A stretch of DNA of 64,000 nt, from assembly GCA_037576215.1 (NCBI GenBank), contig JBANDB010000002.1, positions 372,001 through 436,000 of the forward strand, given 5' to 3'. This DNA is from Armillaria gallica. Lineage: Eukaryota; Basidiomycota; Agaricomycetes; Agaricales; Physalacriaceae. Below are positions 1 through 11,466 of this stretch, piece after piece (position 1 is the first letter of the stretch; the number at the start of each line of letters is the position of its first letter). The notes below the pieces were generated by a model. The model was not told the DNA's origin and did no database searches. It was given only the letters and a program-made list of their open reading frames with translations. A program made the position numbers and the translations under genes.

Positions 1-553
1 AAAGGCTTTTGTGCTTAACCTCGACGAAGCGGCTACTAGTCGCTAAGTTACCCATAGCATTGAGTGAATAGAAGTGTCTTAGAGTAATCTTTTGTGTCCT
101 GCAAAGGCCAAGAGTGTTTCGAAGTTAGTTCAAGCAAGTTCTCAAAGTTTAAAGTATTATTCTTAGGCCAAGAGCGCCACTAGCCTGCCTAGAAAGTGAC
201 TAGTCAAGTGTTTATTCACTTGTAAGACATTACAGGGCCAAGAGAGCCACTAGTTCGAAGCAGTCCCAGTCAGAGCGAGCGCAGTAGCTCAAGTCGAGTC
301 ACTATTCATCCAATTGTGTCTTACAAACCCCACTAGTGTGAGTAGTACGCTTGTATAGCTCACTAGTAACAAAATAAAACGTCTTTAAACAACTTTCCTT
401 GATTATTGAAGTCTGTAGAGTGCTTCTATCGTACTCGAAACGCCCGAATTCAATACATTGGTGATAAGTGTAGAGTTAGTGATTGGTTTAGTGTTGTTGG
501 TGTTCATTGCCAGCCTCTAGTCCATTTGCCACTTGCCGTTACCGAGCACATCA
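1..553. mobile_element. TIR DNA element, one end only (CTAGT-rich family)
   Basis: This stretch matches the reverse complement of about 57962-58514 almost base for base, so it is one end of the same element that lies complete at 57962-59331. It ends at 553 in the terminal sequence GAGCACATCA. The short motif CTAGT/ACTAGT recurs many times, as does a GGCCAAGAG phrase. No open reading frame of its own is convincing. The other end lies outside the window, so its target duplication cannot be checked. The element ends inside a minus-strand reading frame that starts at 861. Confidence 0.75.
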
Positions 554-861
554 TTGGGGGAGCATGGTACGTGCTTTAGTTGCTTGGCCTTAGGAGCGCA
601 GTCAAACTTCGGTAGGATACCATTGAGATGTACATGGTTTTTATCCAGATGTACACAGAGGCAACAGAGGAGGGAAATTGGGATATTGTTGGGAACGATA
701 TTCCAGTCTTCATCGTCTAAGATGCCATGAAGTTTCCTGTCATACATGAGGTGAAGCCTGGGCTTCATAATGAGGTACTTCATATTGAAGTTACTTGTAG
801 CTGTACAAGCCGTCGGAGTCAATCGGCTCCAAAACCAGACTCGTACTTTTCCTTTCTTCAC
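517..861 (-). pseudogene. Hypothetical protein fragment cut by a TIR element
   Basis: A minus-strand frame of about 114 codons. Residues 27-100 look coding: charged and hydrophobic residues alternate with no low complexity, and there are PKFDCAPKAKQ and HVHLNG phrases. The last dozen codons (plus 517-553) lie inside the TIR element that ends at 553, so the natural C-terminus has been replaced. I do not recognise the family. The first ATG at 861 may not be the true start, because the upstream sequence (861-1100) has no clear promoter. It is probably a broken host gene or part of an older transposon. Confidence 0.35.
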
Positions 862-2029
862 CGTTTACTACTATGTCAACATACTAGGTATAAACGAGTT
901 GTTCTTTTCATTGCCTCCCATGCTCGAACTTCAATGTAAACGGTCTACCTTGGTTGGTGGGAATACCAATTTGCTCAAGCAGCTTTACAGCACAAACCGA
1001 TGTCCGCCAAGACACCAAACTGGGTTGTCAAAGTCAGGCGTTAAACTTTCTGTTGCCCTGCCACGACGCTAAACTTGTCCGACTCACGCCCAAATTTACC
1101 GATTCCGTCTCTGAGCAGTTATTCCCGATCCCTCACTGCCATCATCATCGAACCCCGAGCGTATCTCCTGAATGAATGTTCCATTGTGCACCCAAATCTC
1201 CATTGAAGCGTGCGTTGATCTACATCACCTGAACCCTTTGCCCGTCAACCCTGTTCATTCAATTTCCCCATTCCAAACACTGCCCAACACCACACCTTGC
1301 CCGTTTCATCGCTGACAACCATCTTGCTTCCAGTATTCATCTTCCCTATCCCAGATAATTCTATTGTACAATGTGCATTAGTCCACGAAGGCTAGCACAA
1401 TCAAACTTTTGGCTGTATCGTATGTGAACCCACTTATTTAGGTCCCCTGCTCTTTTACCTGGAGGTACTATCAAAGGAAACAGCTGTTTGAGTCTGAGAG
1501 AGGTTGCGACTGAGACAGACACTTCGTCAAGTTTCATCACATCCCGAAGTTTGGTGTGCAGTCTGGCATTGGATGGGGTGCTCAAGATTTAGCAAAATCT
1601 TGGTACGAGTCTTTGGAGAACACTTTTATGAGTATTTCGTTTACATCTTTATAGAGTTCCATCATAAAGACCGAAATGAGGCCAGTGAAAGACAGGCTCT
1701 GAACAATGCTAAGAATTCAAAGTTGTAACTGGTGTATGTGCCGAAGTGGCTAGATGGTGCATTGCTGCTCGTTACAATGTATAAAACATAGGACTCGGAC
1801 CTGCCGCACGGATGTGGTGGCCCTCACCTGACTAGTTGGTGACTACGGTTAATGACTGGAGAGTTCATGTTGCGCGGATGGAGCCTGGGTCCTCTCTCAT
1901 ATTTTTGGTACCTAAGAATTGGAAGGTATCACGAGAGTGGGAGACAGTTTGTCTTGAAAAGCTTGAGTCCTTATCCTTTTTGCCAATAACCACATCAAGG
2001 GGTTTGCGCATTTTAAATACATGATATCG
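862..2029. other. No gene recognised between hypothetical fragment and gypsy-1
   Basis: Only short frames occur. The best is a minus-strand run at 1361-1585 of about 74 codons with a PPGKRAGDLNKW phrase, which might be an exon of the same broken gene as 517-861, but I find no splice sites to join them. The last five bases, TATCG at 2025-2029, are the target duplication of the retrotransposon that follows. Confidence 0.4.
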
Positions 2030-2428
2030 TGTTACGATTTATTTACTTTTTTCTTTTATCTTATCTTATCTCTCACATCGGGCCGACTGTGCTGCCATCT
2101 ATAGGGGAGATCACGCAATGTTCCCATGTTATCTCTCAACTCTCCATGCTCTTGCTTCGCTATTGCGTGCTGTGGCTCCAAGTCCTTGTACTTTGTTATC
2201 AACCACTCACGAACGTCTTATGTTTAGACCCTAGCCTTTTGTATTTAAGTAGTAGTTCTCACTGCATGTATGCCAGCCTCGAACTAACTTTAATCCATAC
2301 TGAAACTATTGCTTAATTTCTCGCCGAGCGCTAAGAACTTAGCCGAATCGCCTATAAAAGATCACATCGGTGACTGCCCGAACGTGAGACAGCCAGTGTT
2401 CATCATTGATAGGAATTCAGGTCTAATA
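2030..2428 (+). repeat. 5' LTR of gypsy-1
   Basis: Starts TGTTACGATTT and ends GTCTAATA. Its partner at 11467-11865 has the same length and differs at only a handful of positions, so insertion was fairly recent. A TATA-like box (TATTTAAG) lies at 2242-2249, and the inferred transcript start falls near 2275. Confidence 0.95.
2242..2249 (+). promoter_or_regulatory. TATA-like box of the gypsy-1 LTR promoter
   Basis: TATTTAAG in the 5' LTR. The same motif recurs in the 3' LTR and, on the minus strand, in the gypsy-2 LTR. It lies about 30 bp before GCCTCGAACTAA (2276-2287), which is complementary to the sequence just after the LTR. That spacing supports a transcript start at about 2275. Confidence 0.55.
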
Positions 2429-2429
2429 A

Positions 2430-2441
2430 TTAGTTCGAGGC
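2430..2441 (+). other. Putative self-priming primer-binding site
   Basis: TTAGTTCGAGGC starts two bases after the 5' LTR. It does not begin with the TGG expected for pairing to a tRNA CCA end. It is the exact reverse complement of 2276-2287 in the LTR, next to the inferred 5' end of the transcript. Tf1 of fission yeast and related sushi-type chromoviruses prime reverse transcription with the first bases of their own RNA, and this arrangement fits that model. Confidence 0.65.
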
Positions 2442-2472
2442 TTCACCCTTGCTCCTTAACTGGAGCCAACAG

Positions 2473-5184
2473 ATGATGACGACACTCGATATTCTATTAT
2501 CTGCAGTCTACCTTGCAGTGGGCACAGCGCTCTTCACGGCTGCCATTGTATTAGCACTCCTAGTCCATTACAGAGTAACCCCCCGAATCTGACAAAACAA
2601 CAACTGGTTTCCCCCACCACCCGTAAACTATGTCCTCCCACAGCAGCCACCACTGGCACACTTCTACCCACCCTTACCGAACAGAGCACCAGCAGTTGAC
2701 GAGCACTCTAGCGTCGACAGAGACGAGGAAGATGTTCCTGGGGAGATGGAAATTGGCATTCAGAAGGAAGCAATGGAGGCTCTACCAGAGCAAGGCTCCC
2801 CTTTATCCAGCTTTCTACAGCCAATCCCTCGCTCCACTCATCCGCTGGCGCTACCCCCCATCCAGCAACACGAGACGTTCCTACCGCTGCAGACTTGGCA
2901 AGGTACCTCGTCTGACTTGGAGTGGGGCGAGCAGGCCCTAGCGCATCCCCAGCTGCAGAGCAACCTACCAGCGGTCACCCTGGGGGTAGCGGGGTACCAG
3001 CAGTTGCCCCCGACCCTTACGAGATTCGTGTCAGTTCCACTTCAGAGCTCGACCTTGTCTGGGACAATCTCAATCTCCCCATTAGCGCCTTCTTCCCCTA
3101 CCACCCAAATCCCTATGCCGCCTCTCACTACTGGGATACCCCAGTACGAATCACGACACGACCTCCCACCCCCCCAGTCACCAGTGGCCAGTCTTCGACG
3201 CCCGAGCTCCCTTCTCGAGGAACCCCGGAGACCTCAGACAGGCTCGCCATCCCAAGGCGAAGGAGAGAGCCGCCGAGGTCAGCAATCGCCATCGCAGAAG
3301 AGCTCGACGCGTGATACCAGGTCAACGAGCAGGGACTCAACTGGTATGACTGCGAGAGGAGGAGAGCAGAGGCAGAGCAGATGGCAGAGTTCAGAAGAAT
3401 CGATGTTGAGGCAGGAAGGATCGAGGCGAGCGACTACCCCAGTATCGATGACCGAGGAGAGACGGTATACCACACCGCCAGTAGCTCCAGGACAGAGGTA
3501 CTCCCCGCCGAGGAGTACGTCAACAGCGTCAGAGGAAGAAGCCCCTCCCCCAGTCCGCCCCCAGTCTCCGAGGTCCCAAACACTCCCCCAGCCGACCACC
3601 CTGATAACCATCGTGAGGGCCCTTTACCTTCTATCGACAGGTAAATTGGTTCAGACCCCTGCCGTACTCGCCCAGGTGACCCTAAAAGATTTATTTAATT
3701 ATTTCCAAAGAGAATTATTGGAAGACCCAGATTGGGCCATAACTCTGGCCGGAATGGACTATGCCCATTATGGAATGAATTATATCCTCAAAGAAGAAGC
3801 CGCCCATTTCACCTGTACCGCCTATAACATGATCCATCACGATCGCCAGGTCAAGGTACCAGTCCAGTACCAGCGACCCCAACTGGATCTACCTCCGGTC
3901 ATGTACACACCGGAACCAATGGATGACGAGCCACCAATGCCCCCGCAATGGGCTGCCATACCTGGCTATCCAAGATGGGAACCGGGCTACGCACCCACGC
4001 AACTGAGCTACGCATACCCCCACGGGTACGGGCCACCAGGCATGCAGAAAACATCCCGGTTCTTTGCCGCCGTGATCTTGAGTGACAGCGCAGGACCGTC
4101 AAATGTGCCCCAGGTACCTACCCAACCACCCGCTAAGCCGCAACCACCATCTGACCCACCACCGAGTGGGCCGCCGCCCCCACCTGCCGCTCCTTGTAGG
4201 TGGGCACCACCTCGCTACTCTCCACCACCAGGACCACCCAATCTCCCGGCTCCATGGATTCTCGACCCGGCTAACCTAGGGCCATGGTCCTCGCTAAAAC
4301 CTGAAATGGTCAAGATACCTGAAAACTTCAATAGCGACTCTAACGACATCGCTCGGTTCTTCTCCCAGTGCGACATGTACTTCTCGGTATTCAACCAGCA
4401 TTTCTACCATCACCCACACAAGGTCATCTTTTGCATATCATGCTTCACCAAAGAGGCACAAGTATGGTGGGAATTATGCACGAGAGGACTGGGGAGGGAT
4501 AACCATGGCTTCCAGCTCTATCCGCCCTATGAAGAATTCGTCGATGAGGTTAGGAGGAGGTTCTGGAAGGACGCCAATGCCAAGATTAAGTTCGCCCAAT
4601 GGGAAGCACTCTGACAGAGCCACTTCCCTGACGGCGATCTGTTCTTCCAGCAGTTCGAGTCGTTGGCCTTTGAAGCAGGCGTTCTAGGCATCGACATGAT
4701 GATGGTGGCCCAGGTTAAGAAAGCATGCCGATCGTCGGCCAAAGACATCATCTACGTGTCAGACACAGACGTCCCCGGCACCTACCAGGAGTGGAAATGG
4801 CAAATACTTTGCATTGATCATAATTGGAGAACGAAAAAGGCAGAGCAGCACAGGGGAAAAGTGACAGAATGGAAGCAGCAGGCCAAGGCAAATATGACCC
4901 CAGCGATGAAGGGGAACCAGCAGCAGAACAGCGTCCCAGAAAAGGTAACGGGAACCAGCACAATATATGGGGGACAGGGCAAGCCCATGGATATTGACGT
5001 GGTACGCACCAAAGCCAAGTGCTTTGGATGTGGCCAACCTGGGCACTTTAAAAAGGATTGCCCCAAATGACCCAAGATGAAGGAAGAGGCACTCTGACGA
5101 TGTGCCTATTACTGGGACCACATAGCAACAAACGAGAAGACAGATTCGAAAGCTGAGGAGGTAAAAGACGGCGCCGAGCAGTAA
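2473..5184 (+). pseudogene. gag of gypsy-1, with N-terminal hydrophobic segment
   Basis: The frame opens at ATG 2473, 45 bp after the LTR, and ends at TAA 5182-5184. Parts in order: a hydrophobic stretch at about residues 5-31 that could span a membrane; a long proline/serine-rich region; a capsid-like region around 4320-4860, with a QVWWELC phrase like that of Retrotrans_gag; and one zinc knuckle, C-x2-C-x4-H-x4-C, at about 5020-5062. In-frame TGA codons lie at 2590, 4612, 5068 and 5095. Where gypsy-2 can be compared, arginine (CGA) or another sense codon stands there, except at 4612, where gypsy-2 also has TGA (60203-60205). Gag would form the particle and bind the RNA. Confidence 0.85.
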
Positions 5185-7462
5185 ATGATTCGACTGACTC
5201 GGTGAAGGACTTGATTTCACCCGGTATGCCCTTGTCGCCTGCTAGTAAGGCTCAATGTATTTCTGTAGTTGATAACGCACATTCGAATATACCCCGTTGC
5301 GACTTCACTACTGGGATCGAAATCAAGAAAGAATCAAAACAGGATGTCAGAACCGATTCACTGACTAAACATTCAGCAAGTAACTCATCGCGAGTGAAAG
5401 CAATGAACGAAAAGGCACCCACTATAGTGTCACCCGTCATAACAGCGCCTAACCCGCGACTGGATGGGGCAAGGGAACAAGTGCTTAGTGCTCCCCTTGA
5501 AGAAGCGGCCCCTGGCAAGGGGAACACCACAGACAAAGAGCCAGAAACACTCAAGTGGTTGACGGTGCCACCTTTGGCCATGGCACAAGTGAAGGTGACG
5601 TCCATCACCGGGCTGAAGAGGGAGGATTCTCCAAATGCCATGCGCAGCGGACTGATAGCACGGTGATGAGCCTCCAGGCTCTGTACGCTCATAAATTTGC
5701 GGATCTATAATGATCTAGTGACATCCTGCCCCTTCCGAACTTCCATATCAAAGCACAGCCATGATTGTCAGGCACTTTGATCCTGAATCCTATTACACAA
5801 CTCTAATGACAAGTTAGCGAACTATTATAATTTGCTACAGTCAGCAGCAGTTAAAGCCTTACTATGGCTGTTTACTTTGCGCAGTTCATGGCTTAGTAAA
5901 TGCACAGAAAGTTCGCGTTGCAGCAGCATTGCGCAGTAACTGAAGCTACATGCACAGTTATGCACAGCCATGCACAGTTGCGTAGTTCTTAAAGTTGCAC
6001 AGTTGCTGACAGATCTCAACTCAGCATTAGTAAGGAAAGGACAAGAATACTCTATTGCACAGTAAATAGTTCGCTTGTGTTGCGAATTAACAGGGCAAGG
6101 ACAAATGTAGCTTACATACAAGTAATTCTCAAAGTAGTATAAAAGTAGCTACCTGACGATGAAAAAGGAGACGAACCCCAGGGAGTTACTTGCCCACAAG
6201 TACACTACCTTATGCACCTCCCAGATCTGATACACACACCCGAAGTTATTGCTTCTCTACTGTTCATTAGAGAAATAACACTTAGCGAACTTTCCCTTCG
6301 CTAATACAGTTACCTATAACTTTGCGTGCTTACCTCTTCTCCAAAAACTTCGCTAGGAAACCTTTACTGGTCACCCTTGTGAAGCATCCTCGACGTTTTA
6401 AGTTCGCTTGCATACCTGTGCGCTTTAAAGAGCAATCCGCAGCTAGGATTGAAGCCCTTTAGCCACTAACAACCCAGTACCACCGTTTCCGAACTTAGGA
6501 AACAACACCACTTAACTCTTATAGAGTTAGACACCTTGGGCCTTAGCTACCTTTCTCATAGAGAGAAAGTTCGCTACCATTGCCCTTTCAACTCGACTCA
6601 AGATTAGTACTGACTTGCTTGATATTAGGATCGTTTAGAGCTATATCTTGCTTGCACATACTTTATCTTGGACAAAACCTCGCTCACATCTAGAGCACTA
6701 GTTTCATTAACTCACATAGAGTTTCCCAACTGAATCCACAGCTAGGATTTCGACACCACATAGTTCGCGCCGCATCTAGGTCACCCCCGCTCAGCATACA
6801 CCCACGTTTACGCATATTTTCCCTTCCAGGAAAGTTCGCATACATACCTTGAGCCTCTGAACAGCCTTTAGAGAATCATAACAAAGCGTAGCAACATGCC
6901 ACTACACCACCAGGAAGCTACAGTCATCGCACGGAGGTGCAAGACTAGACTCGCTAGAACCTGCCTTCAGATTCTGTGTTTGACTACACTCGCCATTACA
7001 GGTCTTGTGTTTTCTGCCCGCAGGAGTCTCTAGGTTCATCAGCGGTCTGATGACCAGCAGCCTTGCAAGAGTCCTGGGTGCATGATCCAGCGTCAAGACG
7101 ATGGCTGGAACCAGGTCAGCAGAGGCCCTAGGCGGGAGCCAAACGACTCGCTAAGTCCGAAGGGAGCAGACCGGACCAGTAAGTCCATTCATTCAGCACA
7201 GGTCGAGTCCGCTGTCGCCATGAGTGATGGCCCCGAAGTCCAGACGAGCTTGCGGCAATCCGAGTCCTCCAATGAGGATCGGCGTGACATCCCCCTAGGC
7301 AATCCCGACGAAGACCAGCAAGTAGCAAGAACTGTTGGATGCGCAACAGCCCTGACCAAGACAGCCGAGGGAAGGGAAGCTGCTAGCGCCCAGGCGGTAA
7401 AAAGGGGGCCTAAGGTAGAGATGGAGGAGATTCTGGATGACGAGGATGATACGAGTTTCTGA
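5178..7462 (+). pseudogene. Gypsy-1 second frame (gag-pol linker region), split by a TIR element
   Basis: Just where gag ends, a new frame opens one base back (-1) and reads through to 5663. It is then interrupted by the 1378-bp element at 5664-7041 and resumes in frame at 7045. It ends at TGA 7460-7462. The protein is polar, rich in S, K, E and D, with no recognised domain. Gypsy-2 has the same gag TAA, the same -1 overlap and a TGA at the same terminal point (57375-57377). This region may be a spacer between gag and protease, reached by frameshifting, but no classical slippery heptamer is visible. Confidence 0.65.
5664..7041 (+). mobile_element. Non-autonomous TIR DNA element (AGTTCGC-rich) inside gypsy-1
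   Basis: Comparison with the uninterrupted sequence in gypsy-2 shows that the bases from 5664 to 7041 are extra. Ends are TGATGAGCCT on the left and the complement of TGATGAACCT on the right. The flanking 4-mers are ACGG and GCGG, so a 4-bp duplication with one mismatch or a 3-bp CGG duplication. About 40 bp of the left end are nearly identical to one end of the 52401-54343 element. AGTTCGC or its complement occurs at least eight times, for example near 5815, 5911, 6068, 6276, 6402, 6568, 6760 and 6832. No protein is encoded. Confidence 0.8.
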
Positions 7463-10400
7463 CGCAGTCAAAAGGCTAGTCAAAAGCCCCCTGTAGCTCC
7501 CGAGGTGACCCAGTCGACGGTAGCAGAGCCTTCAGGTTCTAGCACGAAGACTGAGAAGGTCCCACATCATTGGCTCAAACCCTTTGGGGCTGAATGGACA
7601 TTACGAGGGATCAAAGATGCGAGAACTGAATCGGAGGCCAGGGCTATCCTAAAGAACTGGATTCATAAGACCCGGGTGGAGGAAGTAGTCAACGAGATGA
7701 TTGAAGGGCTACGAACCAAGATCAATGCGCTGGAAATAATGTATGAGCTCCAACAACCCCGACGCAATGTTTGCTGACTAAGCAGGGGTGATAAAGCTTT
7801 GACGACCGATATCCAGATTGGAATACCAGGGGAACACTGTTCTATTGCCTCCTCGGCTCTGGTTGACAGCGGCTGTACTAGCAGCACCATCAACCGAACC
7901 TTCGTAGAAACCCACAAACTCCCCATTTGAGCAACGGCGATGCCCATCACAGTCTACAATGCGGACAGATCAAAGAACAGTGCAGGGCAGATCACCGCCT
8001 ATGCGGAACTACTCATCACCATCAGGGATCATACCGAAAGCATTGACCTAGCCATCACCGATTTGCAAGATCGTGATGTCTTCCTTGGGCATGACTGGTT
8101 GGCAAGGCACAACCCATTGATCAATTGGCAGACCGGGAAGATGACTTTCGCTCAGTGTCAGTGCCGTCATACCCCAATCCCATTGCCAGACACAGACCCA
8201 TATGACAAATGGGACGAAGAACTCGAGGAGGGCGATACCATCCTCACGATAAGCTTTGAAGAAGCTATTCATGTCAGAGCAATGCAGCATGTAGCTAATG
8301 ACTTAGCAGCCCAGGCTAACGCTGAGAAGAAGGCCAAGACTTTTGAAGAGATGGTCCCCGAATGGTGCAGGGACTTCAAAGATCTATTTGACAAAGAAAA
8401 CTTTGACGAACTCCCAGTGCCAAAGCCGTGGGACCACACCATCGAACTTATCCCCAACGCCAACACCAATCTCGACTGCAAGGTTTACCCCCTTAACCAA
8501 GCAGAGCAGGAGGAACTAGACAAGTTTCTTGATGAGAACCTATCTAGTGGAAGAATACGCCCCTCTAAGTCGCCCATGGCGTCGCCGTTCTTCTTTGTCA
8601 AGAAGAAGGATGGGAAGCTGCGGCCTGTCCAAGATTATCGGAAGCTCAATGAAATGATGATTAAAAACCGGTATCCCCTTCCCTTGATCTCAGAACTCAT
8701 GGACAAACTGCGTGGCGCCAAATACTTCTCCAAGCTGGACATTCGGTGGGGATACAATAATGTTCGCATCAAAACAGGAAATGAGTGGAAGGCGGCCTTC
8801 AGAACTAATCGTGGCCTGTACGAGCCGACGGTTATGTTCTTCGGGCTCACCAATTCGCCTGCTACCTTCCAGTGGATGATGAACAACATTTTCAAGGATC
8901 TCATTGCCTCCAGAAAGGTTACCATCTACCTCAACGATATCCTCATCATGTCTAAAACGAAAGAGGAACATCGTCGAATCACATGGGAAGTGTTGACGAC
9001 CTTGCGAAGGCACAAGTTATTCCTCAAAGCCGAGAAATGTGAGTTCGAAGTCCTAGAGACGGAGTATTTGGGCGTCATCATCAGTGAAGGCAGCATCCGC
9101 ATGGACCCGGTCAAGATCAAAGGCATTCTCGATTGGCTGGTGCCCACAAAAAAGAAGGAACTTCAATCCTTCTTAGGATTCACCAACTTCTATCGTCGCT
9201 TCATAAAAAACTATAGCAAGATCGTAAAGCCTATGACCCAGTTGACGGGTAATGATGCATGGAAGTGGGGCAAAGCTCAGCAGGAAGCGTTTGAGCAATT
9301 GAAGAAGCAACTGGCTGAGGATGTTGTGCTCGCCATACTGACGAACAAAGGAAAGTTCAGAGTAGAGGCAGACGCCAGCGAGGGAGCCATCGGTGCGGTC
9401 CTTTCCCAAGAACAGGATGGCAAGTGGAGACCAGTTTCCTTCCTATCCAAATCTCTCTCGGTTACAGAACATAACTATGAGATCTATGACAAGGAACTCC
9501 TCGCGATCATGCTCGCGCTTGAGGAGTGGAGACATTACCTTATGGGTGCATACCAGGACTTCGAAATCTGGACGGATCACCAAAATCTCCAATATTTCTG
9601 AAAACCCCAGAAGGTAAACCGCCGACAGGCACAGTGGATTACTGAACTAGCAGAATACCACTTCACCCTTCACCACAAGGCCAGAACTGCAAACAAGAAG
9701 GCCGACCTCCTTTCTCGCTGAGCAGACCATGACCAAGGGCAGGATGATAACGACCAGGTGGTAGTCCTATCCCCTGAACATTTCAGGGCCATGATCATGC
9801 CAACAATCAGAGAGACCCATCAAGCCATACAGACCGCCACCAGGAAAGCCCACCTTTGGGACAAAGCCATTGCTGGATCCATTGATCATGATCGTGGCAT
9901 GAGAATGAAGGACGGGCTCATCTGGTACGATGGCAGAATCTATGTCCCCAGAGACCATGCTCTTCGCAGAGAGATCATCGCTTGATCCCATGATCACATC
10001 ACTGCCGGACACCCAGGCATCGAAAAAACCAAAGAACTCATGCTACGAGAGTTCTGGTGGCCAAAGATGAAAAAGGATGTCGAAGCCTACATGAAGGCCT
10101 GCGAGACCTGCCAATGAATAAAGAGCAGCACCCAAGCAAAAGCGGTGCCCCTACACCCAAATGAAATACCCTCGCGACCGTGGACCCACATCTCAGTAGA
10201 CATGGTTATGGGATTACCGAAAAGTAACGGTCACGATGCCATCCTCGTGATTGTCGACCGTTTCTCGAAGGAAATCATTCCTGTTGCATGTTCTACAGAA
10301 CTATCCTCAGAAGGGTGGGCAAGAATCCTACGTGACGAGGTTTATGCCAAACATGGTATGCCCCAGGTCATCATCTTGGATAGGGGGACTGTATTTGTGT

Positions 10401-11431
10401 CTAAATTTATGAAAGACCTCTACAACCTCCTCCAGATCAAGGGCAACGCCTCCACAGCTTACCACCCCCAGACAGATGGGCAAACTGAAAGGGTCAACCA
10501 AGAAATTGAGAAGTATCTCTGTATGTTCGTCAACCACCTCCAAACCGATTGGGCCGAATGGCTCTCCCTCGCCGCGTTTGCACATAACAACCGTACTCAC
10601 TCCACCACCGGCAAAAGCCCCTTCGAAATCAATTATGGCTACAATCCCCCAGTTCTACCAGGAGCAAAACCAACAATCCCCTTCCAGACCCCTGCCTCCG
10701 GCACCTTTGTCTCAAAGATGCAAGACATCCATGCATCCACCAAAAAATCACTTGAAAAAGCTGCATCACAAATGAAAGCACAATACGACAAAAACAAATG
10801 CTCGGCCATCAAGTATAAGGTAGGCAACAAAGTCTGGCTCGACATGACCAACCTCCACCTTCCCCATCCAAAGAAAAAGCTCAACGATAAACGGACAGGC
10901 CCCTTCGAAATTACCAGCAAGAAGGGAGACTCCGCCTACAAACTGAAGCTGCCAGCCAGCTGGAAGATTCACCCCACTTTCAACGAGACGTTACTAACAC
11001 CCTACGCACCGCCGGCATTCCCCAATCAGGAACAACCACCTCCACCACCACCAGATTTGATCAACAATGAAGAACACTACGAAGTCGAAAAAATCCTAGA
11101 CAGCAGGCAGCGAAATGTTCGAGGGAGGCGAGGCGAACCAACTAGGAGAATGACTGATTACTTTGTCAAGTGGAAGGGGTATGGACCAGAATCAAACAGT
11201 TGGGTGCAAGAGAATGACATGGATGCAGATGAGCTCATTGAAGAGTACCTCGCTGAACACATAGACCAGGTCATCCATGAGAAGGAGGATTGGGAATACC
11301 ACATCGATCCAAGAACCAGGAAAAAACTGAGAAGTTGGGAGGAGCTATATGAGCTATGGGATATATTCAGAGGAAATGACAACCCATCAACAGAGACAAA
11401 GTCACCCTTCGAACCAGAAGGCATACCTTAA
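7463..11431 (+). pseudogene. pol of gypsy-1: protease, reverse transcriptase, RNase H, integrase, chromodomain
   Basis: An aspartic protease (LVDSGCTSS, about 7860) comes first. Reverse transcriptase follows at about 8590-9100 with FFVKKKDGKLRPVQDYR and [12 protein letters not shown]. Its catalytic box reads YLNDI, where gypsy-2 reads YLDDI. RNase H (VEADASEGAIGAVLSQ, about 9365) and integrase come next: zinc-binding region around 10005-10115, then DDE core with VDM, LDRG and TERVNQEIE. A GPF module (about 10900) and a C-terminal chromodomain at about 11080-11265 (FVKWKGYGPESNSW) end the protein at TAA 11429-11431. TGA codons at 7774, 7929, 9599, 9719, 9983 and 10115 break it, mostly where CGA arginine is expected. 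Normally this polyprotein copies and integrates the element. Confidence 0.92.
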
Positions 11432-11453
11432 CGGCAGTCGGGACGCCTGCCTT

Positions 11454-11463
11454 AAGGAGGGGG
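11454..11463 (+). other. Polypurine tract of gypsy-1
   Basis: AAGGAGGGGG lies three bases before the 3' LTR. The same purine run is found on the minus strand next to the gypsy-2 LTR (51335-51344 region). It is the usual site for plus-strand DNA priming. Confidence 0.8.
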
Positions 11464-11466
11464 TAA

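Noticed and set aside
1740..1830. Possible tRNA gene (GCCGAAGTGGCTAGATGG start)
   Set aside because: The A-box resemblance is partial, and no B box (GGTTCRANYCC) or acceptor stem pairing follows.
2746..4614. Gag starting at ATG 2746
   Set aside because: The same frame is coding upstream to 2473 apart from one TGA, and 2746 is only an internal methionine.
5825..6121. Minus-strand frame of 98 codons inside the TIR element
   Set aside because: Cysteine- and serine-rich translation of repeated GCACAGTT motifs. No counterpart in the related elements.
9593..9601. TGA as a reassigned arginine codon
   Set aside because: CGA codons coexist with TGA in the same elements, and host genes (for example the TEA, 7TM and small hypothetical genes) end at normal stops. 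CpG decay is simpler.
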